A stretch of 52,162 nt of DNA from Anaerotignum sp. (GCA_020024265.1 JAHHTW010000015.1:1-52162); one strand, 5' to 3'. Positions 31,335 through 40,227 are shown, numbered from the stretch's first letter. Translations and numbers: made by a program. Notes: generated by a model not told the origin, from the letters alone.

Positions 31335-31432
31335 CGAAAGCAAGTGTATTTTTTGTATACAGATAAAAAAGGCTATGTGCAAAAGCAATGTCATCGCATA
31401 GGTTTGGACATACATAAGAAAGGCAGAAGGAT

Positions 31433-32080
31433 ATGGAAGAAAAAAAGACAAGATTTTATTTGATTCGACATGGGGAAACATTATGGAATCGAGAAATGCG
31501 CTATCAGGGATCTACGGATATTGCGCTTTCAGAGGAGGGGTTGGCACAGGCGGAGCTGATGGCAAAACGCTTTCGCTATCTTCCCTTAGACCATATTTAT
31601 ACATCTCCCTTGCAGCGTGCCAAGGCAACGGCAGAGGCGATTGGACGACAGACGGGGCTGACGCCCATGGAGGATGTGCATTTTACGGAAATCAATTTCG
31701 GCGAATGGGAAGGCCTTAGCGTACCGGAGCTGAAAGAAAAATACGGAAAGCAATACATGGAATTTTATGAAAATCCGTTCCAGCGTGTATTTCCGGGAGA
31801 AGGTTCTTTTCATAAGGTTGCAGAGCGTGCAGTGGCAGGCTTTGAAGCGCTTTTGCAAAAGCATAAGGGCGAAAAAATTGCGATTGTTTCACATGGCGGA
31901 CTTTTGCGTGTGCTGCTGGTATCCATTCTGGGAATGGATGAGAAATTTTACCGCACAACATGGCTGACCAATACATCCATTACCATGGTAGATGTGATGG
32001 AGGATAACAGAAGGGTTTTGATGACGCTCAATGACAAGGCGCATCTGGAAATGGCGGAATTGCTGAAAAAAGGAGAATAA
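31433..32080 (+). CDS. histidine phosphatase family protein (phosphoglycerate mutase-like)
   Basis: 215 residues of the histidine phosphatase superfamily. FYLIRHGETLWN contains the phosphorylated His, YTSPLQRAKATAEAIG the second Arg, FGEWEG the acidic motif and IVSHGGLLRVLL the second catalytic His. Relatives include cofactor-dependent phosphoglycerate mutases, CobC and broad phosphatases. The substrate is not determined, and a general phosphatase is more likely than a glycolytic mutase. GAAGGA precedes the ATG. The next gene starts three bases after the stop. Confidence 0.9.
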   Translation: MEEKKTRFYLIRHGETLWNREMRYQGSTDIALSEEGLAQAELMAKRFRYLPLDHIYTSPLQRAKATAEAIGRQTGLTPMEDVHFTEINFGEWEGLSVPELKEKYGKQYMEFYENPFQRVFPGEGSFHKVAERAVAGFEALLQKHKGEKIAIVSHGGLLRVLLVSILGMDEKFYRTTWLTNTSITMVDVMEDNRRVLMTLNDKAHLEMAELLKKGE

Positions 32081-32083
32081 GAA

Positions 32084-33319
32084 ATGGCAAAAATAGCAGT
32101 CATTGGTGCAGGTGCGGCAGGAATGCTTGCAGCAGGACGTGCGGCGCAACGTGGGCATGAGGTGCATCTTTATGAAAAAAACAATCGTCTTGGGAAAAAA
32201 ATATTGATTACCGGAAAAGGTCGCTGCAATGTGACCAATGATGGGGATTTGGATACCTTTTTGGAGCATATCCCACAAAATCCATATTTCTTATACAGTG
32301 CGTTTTATCGTTTTGACAATCAGGCTTTGCGTGCGCTTTTGTCGGAGATGGGACTGGAAACGAAAGTGGAGCGTGGAAAACGTGTGTTTCCTGTAACAGA
32401 CCGTTCACAGGATGTTGTGCAGGCGCTGGAACGGTATCTGCGCAAAAACAAGGTGCTGCTGCATTTGGAAAGCCAAGTGGAGCATGTCAAAATACAAGAC
32501 GGCAAAGCAGTTGGCATTGTATTGAAAAATAAAAAGGAAATCGGCTTTGACGCTGTGATTGTGGCAACGGGCGGTTTGTCCTATCCCTCCACAGGCGCTA
32601 CCGGAGATGGCTACCGCATTGCAAAAGCGGCAGGGCATACCGTAACAAAGCTATATCCGTCTTTGGTACCGCTGAAAACAGCCGAAAAATGGACGGCAGA
32701 TGTGATGGGGCTGAGCCTCAGAAACATCGCCATTCGTATCTGCAATGAAAAAAACAAAACGGTGTATGAGGATTTTGGGGAACTGCTTTTCACACATTTC
32801 GGAGTATCCGGCCCTGTAATATTGAGTGCAAGCCGCCATATCCTGACAGAGAGCGAAAAAGGCTATCGCCTGCTCATTGATTTGAAGCCTGCATTGGATG
32901 CCAAACAGCTGGATCAGCGTTTGCTTCGGGATTTTGAAAAATACAGCAACCGTAATTTTGGAAATGCTCTGGGCGATCTTTTGCCGCAAAAGCTGATTCC
33001 CGTGATTTTGCAGCTGTCGGGTATTGATGCGGGAAAAAAAGTCAATCTTGTGACAAAGGAAGAAAGAAAAACACTGCTGCATTTGCTCAAAGGCTTGCCG
33101 TTGACCATTGTGGGTGTTACGGGATACCAAGAGGCAGTGGTGACAGCCGGTGGGATTTGCGTGGACGAGATTGATCCTTCTACCATGCAGAGCAAGCTGG
33201 TGGAGGGATTGTATTTTGCAGGAGAGGTTTTGGATGTGGATGCCTATACGGGCGGATTCAATTTGCAGATTGCATTTTCTACAGGATATGCTGCCGGTGA
33301 CAGCGTATGTGAGGGGTAA
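32084..33319 (+). CDS. BaiN/HI0933-family FAD-dependent oxidoreductase
   Basis: A 411-residue flavoprotein. The N-terminal FAD dinucleotide-binding loop is VIGAGAAGMLAAGRAA, followed by the family signature GKKILITGKGRCNVTN. A second FAD contact, VIVATGGLSYPSTGATGDGY, lies at about 160. The C-terminal GEVLDVDAYTGGFNLQIAFSTGYAAG is the conserved HI0933/BaiN end. Some members reduce bile-acid intermediates (BaiN); most are unassigned, so no substrate is claimed. The gene often precedes cmk in Clostridia, and the spacing here supports cotranscription. AAAGGAG lies upstream of the ATG. Confidence 0.9.
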   Translation: MAKIAVIGAGAAGMLAAGRAAQRGHEVHLYEKNNRLGKKILITGKGRCNVTNDGDLDTFLEHIPQNPYFLYSAFYRFDNQALRALLSEMGLETKVERGKRVFPVTDRSQDVVQALERYLRKNKVLLHLESQVEHVKIQDGKAVGIVLKNKKEIGFDAVIVATGGLSYPSTGATGDGYRIAKAAGHTVTKLYPSLVPLKTAEKWTADVMGLSLRNIAIRICNEKNKTVYEDFGELLFTHFGVSGPVILSASRHILTESEKGYRLLIDLKPALDAKQLDQRLLRDFEKYSNRNFGNALGDLLPQKLIPVILQLSGIDAGKKVNLVTKEERKTLLHLLKGLPLTIVGVTGYQEAVVTAGGICVDEIDPSTMQSKLVEGLYFAGEVLDVDAYTGGFNLQIAFSTGYAAGDSVCEG

Positions 33320-33333
33320 GGAGGTCGTAAAAA

Positions 33334-34008
33334 ATGAAAAAAAGATTTGCGATAGCAGTGGATGGGCCTGCCGGCTCCGGCAAAAGCACAGTGGCAAAGG
33401 CGATTGCACAGAAGCTGGGCATTTTGTATATTGATACCGGTGCGATGTATCGTACGGTTGCCTATGCCTGCGGCAAGTATGGAATAGACGCATCTCAGGA
33501 GGACAAAGCCATAGCGGTACTGGATCAAATGCAGATGCAGATTTTGCCCGGCACCGATGGGCAGCGTATTATTTTGGATGGTGAGGATATCACAGAACGT
33601 ATCCGTACACCGGAAATTGGTGCAGGCGCTTCTCTGGTGGCATCCTATCTGGAGGTACGAAAAAAACTGGTGGAAATACAGCGGCAAATGGCAAGTACAC
33701 ATACGGTAATTATGGATGGACGTGACATTGCAACGACGGTATTGCCCCATGCAGAGGTGAAAATATATCTGGATGCCAGTGTGGAGGAACGAGCAAGACG
33801 TCGCTTGGGAGAATTGCAGGCACAAGGGAAAACGACGGATTTGGAAACGGTGCAGGCACAGATTGCGGCAAGAGATGAGCAGGATATGCACAGAACACAC
33901 AGTCCTCTGCGCTGTGCGCCCGATGCGGTGCGTGTGGATACCACAGGGATGGATATTCCGGCGGTGGTGGAAACGCTGCTGTGTATGATTCAAAATAAAA
34001 TCAAATGA
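33334..34008 (+). CDS. cmk: cytidylate kinase
   Basis: A 224-residue nucleoside monophosphate kinase that converts CMP or dCMP to the diphosphate. Walker A is DGPAGSGKSTVAKAIA, with the CMP-binding region DTGAMYRTVAYA, the DGRDIATTVLP block, and an Arg-rich lid (DASVEERARRRLGEL). Length fits the family (about 220). AAGGAGG precedes the ATG. Gene order cmk, plsC, ispH-S1 is a conserved Firmicute cluster. Confidence 0.96.
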   Translation: MKKRFAIAVDGPAGSGKSTVAKAIAQKLGILYIDTGAMYRTVAYACGKYGIDASQEDKAIAVLDQMQMQILPGTDGQRIILDGEDITERIRTPEIGAGASLVASYLEVRKKLVEIQRQMASTHTVIMDGRDIATTVLPHAEVKIYLDASVEERARRRLGELQAQGKTTDLETVQAQIAARDEQDMHRTHSPLRCAPDAVRVDTTGMDIPAVVETLLCMIQNKIK

Positions 34009-34017
34009 GGTGAAAAA

Positions 34018-34605
34018 ATGTCATTTTATCATGTAATCAAAAAGCTGGTAAAGCTGTACTACAGGATCATGTTTCGTGTGGATATACAGGGAGAGGAAAA
34101 TATACCAACAGAGGGAGGCGCCGTGCTTTGCTGCAATCATATGAGCAATTACGATCCGCTGACAATGGCGGCATTTACAAAACGTCCGGTACGCTATATT
34201 GCAAAAAAAGAACTGTTTTCCAAAAAGCTTTTCGCAAAGATTATGTATGGCTTGGGGGCATTTCCGGTAGACCGTACCACGACAGATATGAAAGCGCTGA
34301 AAACAGCGATTCAATTGCTGAAAAATGGGGAAATGCTGGGCATTTTTGCAGAAGGTACCCGTGTCAAGGAGGGGGAAGCAAAGGCGGCAAAGGCAGGAGT
34401 CGCTTTGTTTGCACTCAAAGGCGGTGCGCCGATTGTACCGGTGGCAGTCAGCAGTACACATAAATTTCGTGCTGTGGTGCATATTCGCTACGGCAAACCC
34501 ATTTATCTGCAAGAGTATCAAGGAAAGAAAGTAACAACAGAAATGATGGAAGAAATTACAGAAAAAGTCATGCAAAAAGTCAGAGAAATGAAGGTGAGTG
34601 TATGA
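34018..34605 (+). CDS. plsC: 1-acyl-sn-glycerol-3-phosphate acyltransferase
   Basis: A 195-residue PlsC-family acyltransferase that adds the second acyl chain to lysophosphatidic acid at the membrane. The catalytic NHX4D motif is CNHMSNYDPL near residue 40. AEGTRVKEGE is the second (acceptor-binding) block, and GAPIVPVAVS is also conserved. No clear transmembrane helix is needed in this short form. AGGTG precedes the ATG. The last bases overlap the start of ispH-S1 (ATGA), so translation is coupled. Confidence 0.93.
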   Translation: MSFYHVIKKLVKLYYRIMFRVDIQGEENIPTEGGAVLCCNHMSNYDPLTMAAFTKRPVRYIAKKELFSKKLFAKIMYGLGAFPVDRTTTDMKALKTAIQLLKNGEMLGIFAEGTRVKEGEAKAAKAGVALFALKGGAPIVPVAVSSTHKFRAVVHIRYGKPIYLQEYQGKKVTTEMMEEITEKVMQKVREMKVSV

Positions 34606-36572
34606 GCAATATTGAGGTGGCGGCATCCGCAGGCTTTTGTTTTGGTGTCACACGTGCGGTTAATTTGGCATATGAAGCCATTGAAACAAAAAAGAATTTG
34701 TATTCCTATGGGCAGCTGATTCACAATCAGACAGTGACGGATGATTTGGCACAAAAAGGATTGCGGATTGTAGAGAGTCTGGACGCTCTGACAGAAGGCA
34801 CATTGCTCATTCGTTCCCATGGCGTAGGTGCAGATCTGTATGAAAAAGCAAAGGCACAGGGACTTGAAATTTTGGACGGAACCTGTCCTTTTGTCAAAAA
34901 AATACATGATATTGTACAGGAAAAACATGCAGCAGGGCAGGGCATCATCATTGTCGGGGATGGCAAGCATCCCGAGGTCATCGGCATCAACGGCTGGTGC
35001 GAAAACAGCGCCATCATTCTGGAGGATTTGGAGGCGGCACAGACAAAGCCCTTGCCGCAAAAGGATTGCTATACCGTTGTTGTGCAGACAACATTCCGTC
35101 AGGAGAAATTCGACAAAATGCTGGAATGTTTGCAAAACAGGGGATTGCAGATGGAGATACACAACACCATCTGCTCTGCAACGGAGAAGCGCCAAAAGGA
35201 AGCGGAAACACTCTCTCAAAAAGTGGATGCCATGGTTGTCATCGGCGGGAAAAATAGTTCAAATACACAAAAACTCTTTGAGATTTGCAAAAAAAATTGT
35301 AAAAATACAGTACATATTGAAACAAAATACGATTTGGTGTTGAATAATCTGAAAAAAGGTGATAGAATAGGGATAACTGCGGGTGCGTCAACACCACCCG
35401 TAATCATTAAGGAGGTAGTTGTTACTATGAGCGAAGCATTAGAAAATGCAGTACAAAATTTAGAAGGAAGTGAGGAAGCTACATTTGAACAGCTGTTGGA
35501 AGGTACTCTTGTAACCCTGCATACAGGCGATGTGGTAAAGGGCATTGTAATCAGTGTTTCCGATACAGAAGAGGTTTCTGTAAATCTGCACTACAAGTCT
35601 GACGGTATCATCGCAAGAGGCGAATTCAGCAGTGATCCTACAGTGATTCCCAGCCAAACAGTACAGCCTGGAGATGAAATCGAAGTATTCGTAATCCGTG
35701 TAAGCGATGGCGACGGCAATGTTATGCTGTCCAGAAAACGCATCGAAGCACAGAAGGGTATGGAAGAAATCGAAGCAGCCTACAATGACAAAACTGTTGT
35801 AACAGGTCAGGTTACACAGGTGGTAAAAGGCGGCTTGATTGCAGTTGTAAACGGTGTAAACGTATTCATTCCTTCTTCCCAGGTTTCTAATAGATTTATT
35901 GAAGATCTGAGCGTATTCAACGGTCAGGAAATGGAATTCAATATCATTGAAATGGATAGAGTAAAACGCCGTATCATCGGTGGCAGAAAAGCTCTGGTAG
36001 AACAGGAAATCGCAGCAAAGCGTGCAGCGCTGTTTGAAACCGTTCAGGCAGGTACAAAGTGTGTTGGTACCGTAAGCAGACTGACAGACTTCGGTGCATT
36101 TGTTGATTTGGGCGGTGTAGATGGTCTGATTCATATTTCCGAAATGAGCTGGGGCAGAATTTCCAACCCCAAAGAAGTGCTCAAAGAAGGTCAGAGCGTA
36201 GAAGTATTTGTATTGGATGTAGACAAAGAAAAAGGTAAAATCAGCCTTTCTCTGAAGGATGCAGACAAGAACCCTTGGAAATTGGCAGCAGAAAAATATG
36301 CTGTTGGCTCCATCGTAGAGGGTAAAGTGGTTCGTATGGTACCTTTTGGTGCTTTCGTAGAACTCGAACCTGGTGTAGATGGTCTGGTACATATTTCTCA
36401 GATTGCAAACAAGCATGTTGTAAAGCCTGAGGACGAACTGAAGGTTGGCGAAATGATTCAGGTAAAGGTTTTGGAAGTAAACTGTGACCAGAAGAAGATC
36501 AGCCTGTCCAAAAGACAAGCAGATGCTCCCGCAGAAGAAGAAGCTGTTGCAGAAGAAACCACAGAAGCATAA
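34602..36572 (+). CDS. ispH: IspH (HMBPP reductase) fused to four S1 RNA-binding domains
   Basis: 656 residues. Residues 1-272 are 4-hydroxy-3-methylbut-2-enyl diphosphate reductase, last step of the MEP isoprenoid pathway. The [4Fe-4S] cysteines are C13, C95 and C191, with conserved His in LIHN and KHPEV. Residues 277-640 are four S1 repeats (about 308-379, 397-463, 482-553, 566-637) resembling ribosomal protein S1, ending in an acidic tail. This fusion is characteristic of Clostridia. In-frame M276 (ATG at 35427) has its own AAGGAGG and promoter-like sequence, so a free S1 protein may also be made. Codon use looks more biased in the S1 part. Confidence 0.96.
   Translation: MSNIEVAASAGFCFGVTRAVNLAYEAIETKKNLYSYGQLIHNQTVTDDLAQKGLRIVESLDALTEGTLLIRSHGVGADLYEKAKAQGLEILDGTCPFVKKIHDIVQEKHAAGQGIIIVGDGKHPEVIGINGWCENSAIILEDLEAAQTKPLPQKDCYTVVVQTTFRQEKFDKMLECLQNRGLQMEIHNTICSATEKRQKEAETLSQKVDAMVVIGGKNSSNTQKLFEICKKNCKNTVHIETKYDLVLNNLKKGDRIGITAGASTPPVIIKEVVVTMSEALENAVQNLEGSEEATFEQLLEGTLVTLHTGDVVKGIVISVSDTEEVSVNLHYKSDGIIARGEFSSDPTVIPSQTVQPGDEIEVFVIRVSDGDGNVMLSRKRIEAQKGMEEIEAAYNDKTVVTGQVTQVVKGGLIAVVNGVNVFIPSSQVSNRFIEDLSVFNGQEMEFNIIEMDRVKRRIIGGRKALVEQEIAAKRAALFETVQAGTKCVGTVSRLTDFGAFVDLGGVDGLIHISEMSWGRISNPKEVLKEGQSVEVFVLDVDKEKGKISLSLKDADKNPWKLAAEKYAVGSIVEGKVVRMVPFGAFVELEPGVDGLVHISQIANKHVVKPEDELKVGEMIQVKVLEVNCDQKKISLSKRQADAPAEEEAVAEETTEA
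35340..35429 (+). promoter_or_regulatory. internal promoter and ribosome-binding site for an S1-only product
   Basis: Inside ispH-S1: TTGAAT (35340-35345), 17 bases, TAGAAT (35363-35368), then AAGGAGGT (35409-35416) and an in-frame ATG at 35427 starting MSEALENAV. All lie exactly at the domain junction. They would allow separate expression of a 381-residue S1 protein. Confidence 0.6.
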
Positions 36573-36602
36573 TTTTCGGCTTCTTTCATGAAAGTAATAT
36601 AG

Positions 36603-36645
36603 AAAATCGGTATGGCTGTATATCAGCCCTACCGATTTCTTTTTT
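36603..36645 (+). terminator. intrinsic terminator after ispH-S1
   Basis: AAATCGGTA-x-GGCTG pairs with CAGCC-x-TACCGATTT (36604-36618 with 36624-36638), followed by CTTTTTT. Confidence 0.92.
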
Positions 36646-37464
36646 ACAGGAAGGAATGGAAAGAGCAGTATTGTGGGCTCAGCCTTCCCAAAACAGGAAA
36701 CCACAATGGAAAAAGTATGGCGTATGCAAATAAATTGTATAAAATTATTTTGGAAAAATTTGTGATTTTATTCGATTTTTTTACAAAATGAAGCGATTTG
36801 TTGCTGTTTTTTCCGTAGAAAATTTTTGACTGTCCATACGATTTTGTTCTGTTTGGGTGCGGGTAGCATTTGCCAAAAAGGCTGTTTTTCTTTAATCTTC
36901 CGATGATGGAATGGTTCCAAAAATGTGTCATGTCAGATCCATGCTGATCCATTCATATGAAAGGGCTATATACATATATGCAATGTCATACATACTGTGT
37001 ATAAAATGCATCGTTGTTTCATAGAAGGCAATTTTTGAGATATCATAGAAAAAATAGGACTTCTATTCATTTTTTGCATTGACATAATTTCCGGATTTTA
37101 CGATGCAGGGAATATATTTTTTTGTTTTTTTCATAAGGCATGAGGGGAATTTGATGCAAAAGAAAATATGTGAAATTTCATGAGAAATATCAATCTATAG
37201 AAAAAATTTTTGTAAATTGATAAAAATTTCTGTATTGTTGAAACATTCATTTTGTGTTATAATTTGAAGGAATGTATAACGCAAGGTAAGTTTGTGAATA
37301 TATGTAACGCAAACAGAGATTTTTTGTAAAATCAAACAGAAATATGTATGAAAATCCATACATCATTGCATCCGAATCGGGATGTCAAAAAGATTGATAT
37401 GTTTGCCTTTGCGGTAAATATACCAGATAGAGAATGAAAAGCTTACAATAAAGGAGGAGTTACA
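36646..37464. other. AT-rich intergenic region upstream of the ABC transporter
   Basis: Over 800 bases with no supported gene, very AT-rich, especially 37000-37260. Near its end are an extended -10 promoter (37235-37263), a repeated TAACGCAA (37277-37284 and 37305-37312), and a perfect hairpin ATGTATG/CATACAT (37344-37350 with 37357-37363). These form a leader of about 200 bases before the substrate-binding protein. Nothing recognisable was seen in 36650-37200. Confidence 0.5.
37235..37263 (+). promoter_or_regulatory. promoter of the amino-acid ABC transporter operon
   Basis: TTGTTG (about 37235-37240), 17 bases, perfect TATAAT (37258-37263) with an extended TG one base upstream. The leader is about 195 bases. 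Confidence 0.65.
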
Positions 37465-38355
37465 ATGAGTTTCAAAAAAATGACAGCAGCAGCTTTGGCT
37501 ATGGTGATGGCACTGGGCTTGGCAGCATGCGGAGGCAAAACAGACGAAGGCGCAGAAAATCAGGGAACAACACAAGGCACAGACAGTGCGGATAAAAAAA
37601 CCTATATCGTTGGTACAGATACCACATTTGCACCATTTGAATTTCAGGATGACTCTGGCAAGTATGTAGGTATTGACATTGATTTGCTCAATGCCATCGC
37701 AGAAGATCAGGGCTTTGCAGTAGAATTCCAGTCCTTGGGCTTCAATGCAGCGGTACAGGCTTTGGAAGCAGGTCAGGTGGATGGCGTCATTGCTGGTATG
37801 AGCATTACAGCAGACAGACAAAAACAGTTCGATTTCTCTGATCCCTATTTTGACAGCGGTGTTGTTATGGGCGTAAAAGCGCCGGAAGAAGGCGAAGAAC
37901 AGAAAGCCGAAGATGCAATCAAAAGCTACGAAGACCTCAAGGGCAAAAAGGTAGCAGTAAAGATTGGTACAGAAGGTCAGGCATTTGCAGAATCCATCAA
38001 AGATCAGTATGGTTTTACAACGGTTACATTTGATGATTCCAACTCCATGTATCTGGATGTAAGAAGTGGCAACTCTGTAGCATGCTTTGAAGATTACCCC
38101 GTTATGGCTTATGCAATCAATCAGGGTGTAGGCATGCAGATTGTTACAGATAAGGAAGCAGGCAGCTCCTACGGTTTTGCAGTAAACAAAGGCAAAAACC
38201 CTGAATTGCTGGAAATGTTCAACAAAGGTCTTGCAAGTCTGAAAGAAAGCGGCAAGTATGACGAAATCGTTGATGCATACCTCGCAACTGATACAGAAGA
38301 TGCTCCCGCTGAATCAGCAGGGACAGATGATGCCGCAAAGGAAACGGCAGAATAA
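37465..38355 (+). CDS. amino-acid ABC transporter substrate-binding lipoprotein
   Basis: 296 residues. A lipoprotein signal (KKMTAAALAMVMALGLAAC, lipobox LAAC, Cys about residue 21) is followed by a Gly/Thr/Glu-rich linker. The family 3 periplasmic-binding fold comes next, starting YIVGTDTTFAPFEFQDDSGKY, with the IDLLNAIA region, VDGVIAGMSIT and FDFSDPYFDSG. The C-terminus is an acidic Ala/Glu tail. The family binds polar amino acids such as Gln, Glu, His, Arg or Cys; the ligand is not determined. AAAGGAGGAG precedes the ATG. Two large hairpins separate it from the permease and ATPase genes. Confidence 0.94.
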   Translation: MSFKKMTAAALAMVMALGLAACGGKTDEGAENQGTTQGTDSADKKTYIVGTDTTFAPFEFQDDSGKYVGIDIDLLNAIAEDQGFAVEFQSLGFNAAVQALEAGQVDGVIAGMSITADRQKQFDFSDPYFDSGVVMGVKAPEEGEEQKAEDAIKSYEDLKGKKVAVKIGTEGQAFAESIKDQYGFTTVTFDDSNSMYLDVRSGNSVACFEDYPVMAYAINQGVGMQIVTDKEAGSSYGFAVNKGKNPELLEMFNKGLASLKESGKYDEIVDAYLATDTEDAPAESAGTDDAAKETAE

Positions 38356-38401
38356 AAAATAAAATAAAGATGTAAGCCGAACGAGAACAAAATATTCGAT
38401 A

Positions 38402-38423
38402 AGTGCCTGCATATGCAGGCACT
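38402..38423. repeat. perfect palindrome after the substrate-binding protein gene
   Basis: AGTGCCTGCAT followed directly by ATGCAGGCACT, an 11+11 perfect palindrome. With no proper loop or U-run it is more likely a stability or processing element than a terminator. Confidence 0.7.
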
Positions 38424-38460
38424 ATCTCTGAATAAAAAGGCTTACAACGATGCAATGGCA

Positions 38461-38506
38461 AACGGTATACGTAAGCCGGATGGACGTCCGGTTTACGTAT
38501 ACCGTT
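38461..38506 (+). other. 20-bp stem-loop between binding-protein and permease genes
   Basis: AACGGTATACGTAA (38461-38474) pairs with TTACGTATACCGTT (38493-38506). A G-U pair and CCGGA/TCCGG extend the stem, with a six-base loop. No U-run follows. It probably blocks 3' exonucleases and raises binding-protein mRNA over downstream genes. Confidence 0.75.
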
Positions 38507-38591
38507 CGCCCGTCTGCAAGGGCAGGCGAATGAGAGCCGGTATTTTCCGGTTTGTATAAAAAATATGTTGAGAGTTGGGAGTAGTTGCTTT

Positions 38592-39347
38592 ATGGGTGAA
38601 ACACAAATGTTCACAACAGCAATCGCAGGTGTCATGCAGCAGGTTGGAGCCTTTGCTTTGTCAGCAGAGCCAACAAAAGAACCATCTGCCATTGTTGAAT
38701 TTTTTCAATACGCAATCAGCATTTGTCCCAGACTGTTTGAAGGGCTGAAGCTGACTTTGGCCATGGCAGTTTGTGCGCTGGCATTGGGTATTGTGGTTGG
38801 GTTGATTTCCTGTCTGTTCTCTATTTCAAGATTCAAAATATTGAATAAGATTGCAGGGGGCTATTTGAGTATCATTCGTGGTACGCCTCTGATGGTACAG
38901 GCAACATTTATTTACTTTGGTTTGAGTGCGGTACTGAATATGAGTATTCCGTCTTTTGTTGCATCGGTCATTGTTCTGATGCTCAATTCCGGCGCATATC
39001 TTTCTGAAATTTTCAGAAGCGGGATCAGCGCCATCAACAAGGGGCAGATGGAAGCGGCAAGAAGCCTTGGGTTGCCACACGGTGTCGCAATGCGTAAAAT
39101 TATATTGCCTCAGGCATTCCGTATTGTCATTCCTTCTGTAACCAATCAGTTTATCATTACACTGAAAGATACATCCATCCTTTCTGTCATTGGTGTGTCG
39201 GAGATGATGAAACAGAGCCAACAGATCATTGCAAATAACTATCGTGCATTTGAAACATATGCTGTGGTGGCAATATGGTATTATGTGCTGGTGGTGATAT
39301 TGACGCATCTGTTCCAGCTGCTTGAAAGGAGGTTGGCCACAAAATGA
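38592..39347 (+). CDS. amino-acid ABC transporter permease
   Basis: A 251-residue membrane permease of the HisM/GlnP type. An N-terminal leader is followed by about five helices, including LKLTLAMAVCALALGIVVGLI and ASVIVLMLNSGAYLSE. The cytoplasmic coupling loop that meets the ATPase is EAARSLGLPHGVAMRKIILPQA. The start is taken at MGETQMF because GGGAG lies about 10 bases upstream; an ATG nine codons earlier has no ribosome-binding site. Its stop overlaps the ATPase start (ATGA). A single permease gene suggests a homodimeric channel. Confidence 0.92.
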   Translation: MGETQMFTTAIAGVMQQVGAFALSAEPTKEPSAIVEFFQYAISICPRLFEGLKLTLAMAVCALALGIVVGLISCLFSISRFKILNKIAGGYLSIIRGTPLMVQATFIYFGLSAVLNMSIPSFVASVIVLMLNSGAYLSEIFRSGISAINKGQMEAARSLGLPHGVAMRKIILPQAFRIVIPSVTNQFIITLKDTSILSVIGVSEMMKQSQQIIANNYRAFETYAVVAIWYYVLVVILTHLFQLLERRLATK

Positions 39348-40072
39348 TCAAAGTAAAAGTGGAAAATCTGAAAAAGAGCTTCGGTAAATTGGAAGTACTG
39401 AAGGATATCAATATGGAAGTAAAGGAAGGCGAGGTGGTTTGCCTGATCGGGCCTTCCGGTTCCGGAAAAAGCACATTTCTGCGTTGTTTGAATAAGCTGG
39501 AGGAGCCAACGGGCGGCGTTGTCATTGTAGACGATCATGACTTGACATCCAAGGATGCAGATATCAATAAAATTCGTGAAAACATTGGTATGGTATTCCA
39601 GCAGTTTAATCTCTTTCCACATCTGACGGTATTGAACAATATCACACTGGCGCCCATGGATCGCAAAAGCATGTCAAAGGAAGATGCAGAAGAAAAAGCA
39701 AGACAGCTTCTGGATACCGTGGGACTTTTGGAAAAAGCAAACGAATATCCTTCCAGCCTTTCCGGCGGTCAGCAGCAACGTGTGGCAATCGCACGTGCAT
39801 TGGCGATGGAACCGGATATTATGCTCTTTGACGAACCAACCTCTGCGCTTGATCCTGAAATGGTAGGAGAGGTTCTGGAGGTTATGAAGCGCCTTGCGGC
39901 AGAGGGTATGACAATGGTGGTGGTAACACACGAAATGGGCTTTGCACGTGAGGTGGCAGATCGTGTGGTATTTATGGATGGTGGATACATTGTGGAACAA
40001 GGAACACCACAAGAGCTGTTCGGCAATCCACAGAACGAAAGAACACAGAATTTCTTAAATAAGGTATTGTAA
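39344..40072 (+). CDS. glnQ: amino-acid ABC transporter ATP-binding protein
   Basis: 242 residues, GlnQ/HisP type. Walker A is IGPSGSGKSTFLRCLN, the Q-loop is MVFQQFNLFPH, the signature LSGGQQQRVAIARALA, Walker B IMLFDEPTSALDPE and the H-loop VVTHEMGFARE. It powers import of a polar amino acid with the adjacent permease and lipoprotein. AAAGGAGG precedes the ATG, which overlaps the permease stop. The symbol reflects family resemblance, and glutamine specificity is not proven. Confidence 0.95.
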   Translation: MIKVKVENLKKSFGKLEVLKDINMEVKEGEVVCLIGPSGSGKSTFLRCLNKLEEPTGGVVIVDDHDLTSKDADINKIRENIGMVFQQFNLFPHLTVLNNITLAPMDRKSMSKEDAEEKARQLLDTVGLLEKANEYPSSLSGGQQQRVAIARALAMEPDIMLFDEPTSALDPEMVGEVLEVMKRLAAEGMTMVVVTHEMGFAREVADRVVFMDGGYIVEQGTPQELFGNPQNERTQNFLNKVL

Positions 40073-40135
40073 GCATATATCCTTACAGGTCGAAAAAAGC
40101 AGAAAAGAAAGACTGGTATCACACAAAGAAAATGC

Positions 40136-40164
40136 TTGCATCCCTTTACAAACAATGATATACT
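40136..40164 (+). promoter_or_regulatory. promoter of the rimP-nusA-infB operon
   Basis: TTGCAT (40136-40141), 17 bases, TATACT (40159-40164). Confidence 0.75.
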
Positions 40165-40196
40165 ATTTTCAGTAGGAAGTAGAAATGGCAAAGGAC

Positions 40197-40227
40197 AAGA
40201 GTGGGTGAAAGCCCACTCTTTATTGTT
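40197..40227 (+). promoter_or_regulatory. leader hairpin of rimP, possible attenuator
   Basis: A perfect 9-bp stem AAGAGTGGG/CCCACTCTT (40197-40205 with 40212-40220), then a U-rich TATTGTTG. It sits between the promoter and the rimP ribosome-binding site, the place expected for a conditional terminator. It could also be the terminator of glnQ transcription. Confidence 0.55.

Larger units (their letters stand above)
30980..31432. other. divergent intergenic region
   Basis: 453 bases between the minus-strand unknown gene and the plus-strand phosphatase. It holds two good, divergent promoters (31047-31075 and 31306-31334). Between them is AT-rich DNA with one AAGGAGG-preceded short frame that is not convincing. 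Confidence 0.5.

Noticed and set aside
35460..36704. 414-codon open frame antisense to the S1 domains
   Set aside because: Shadow frame; it also crosses the ispH-S1 terminator, and no start signal is present.
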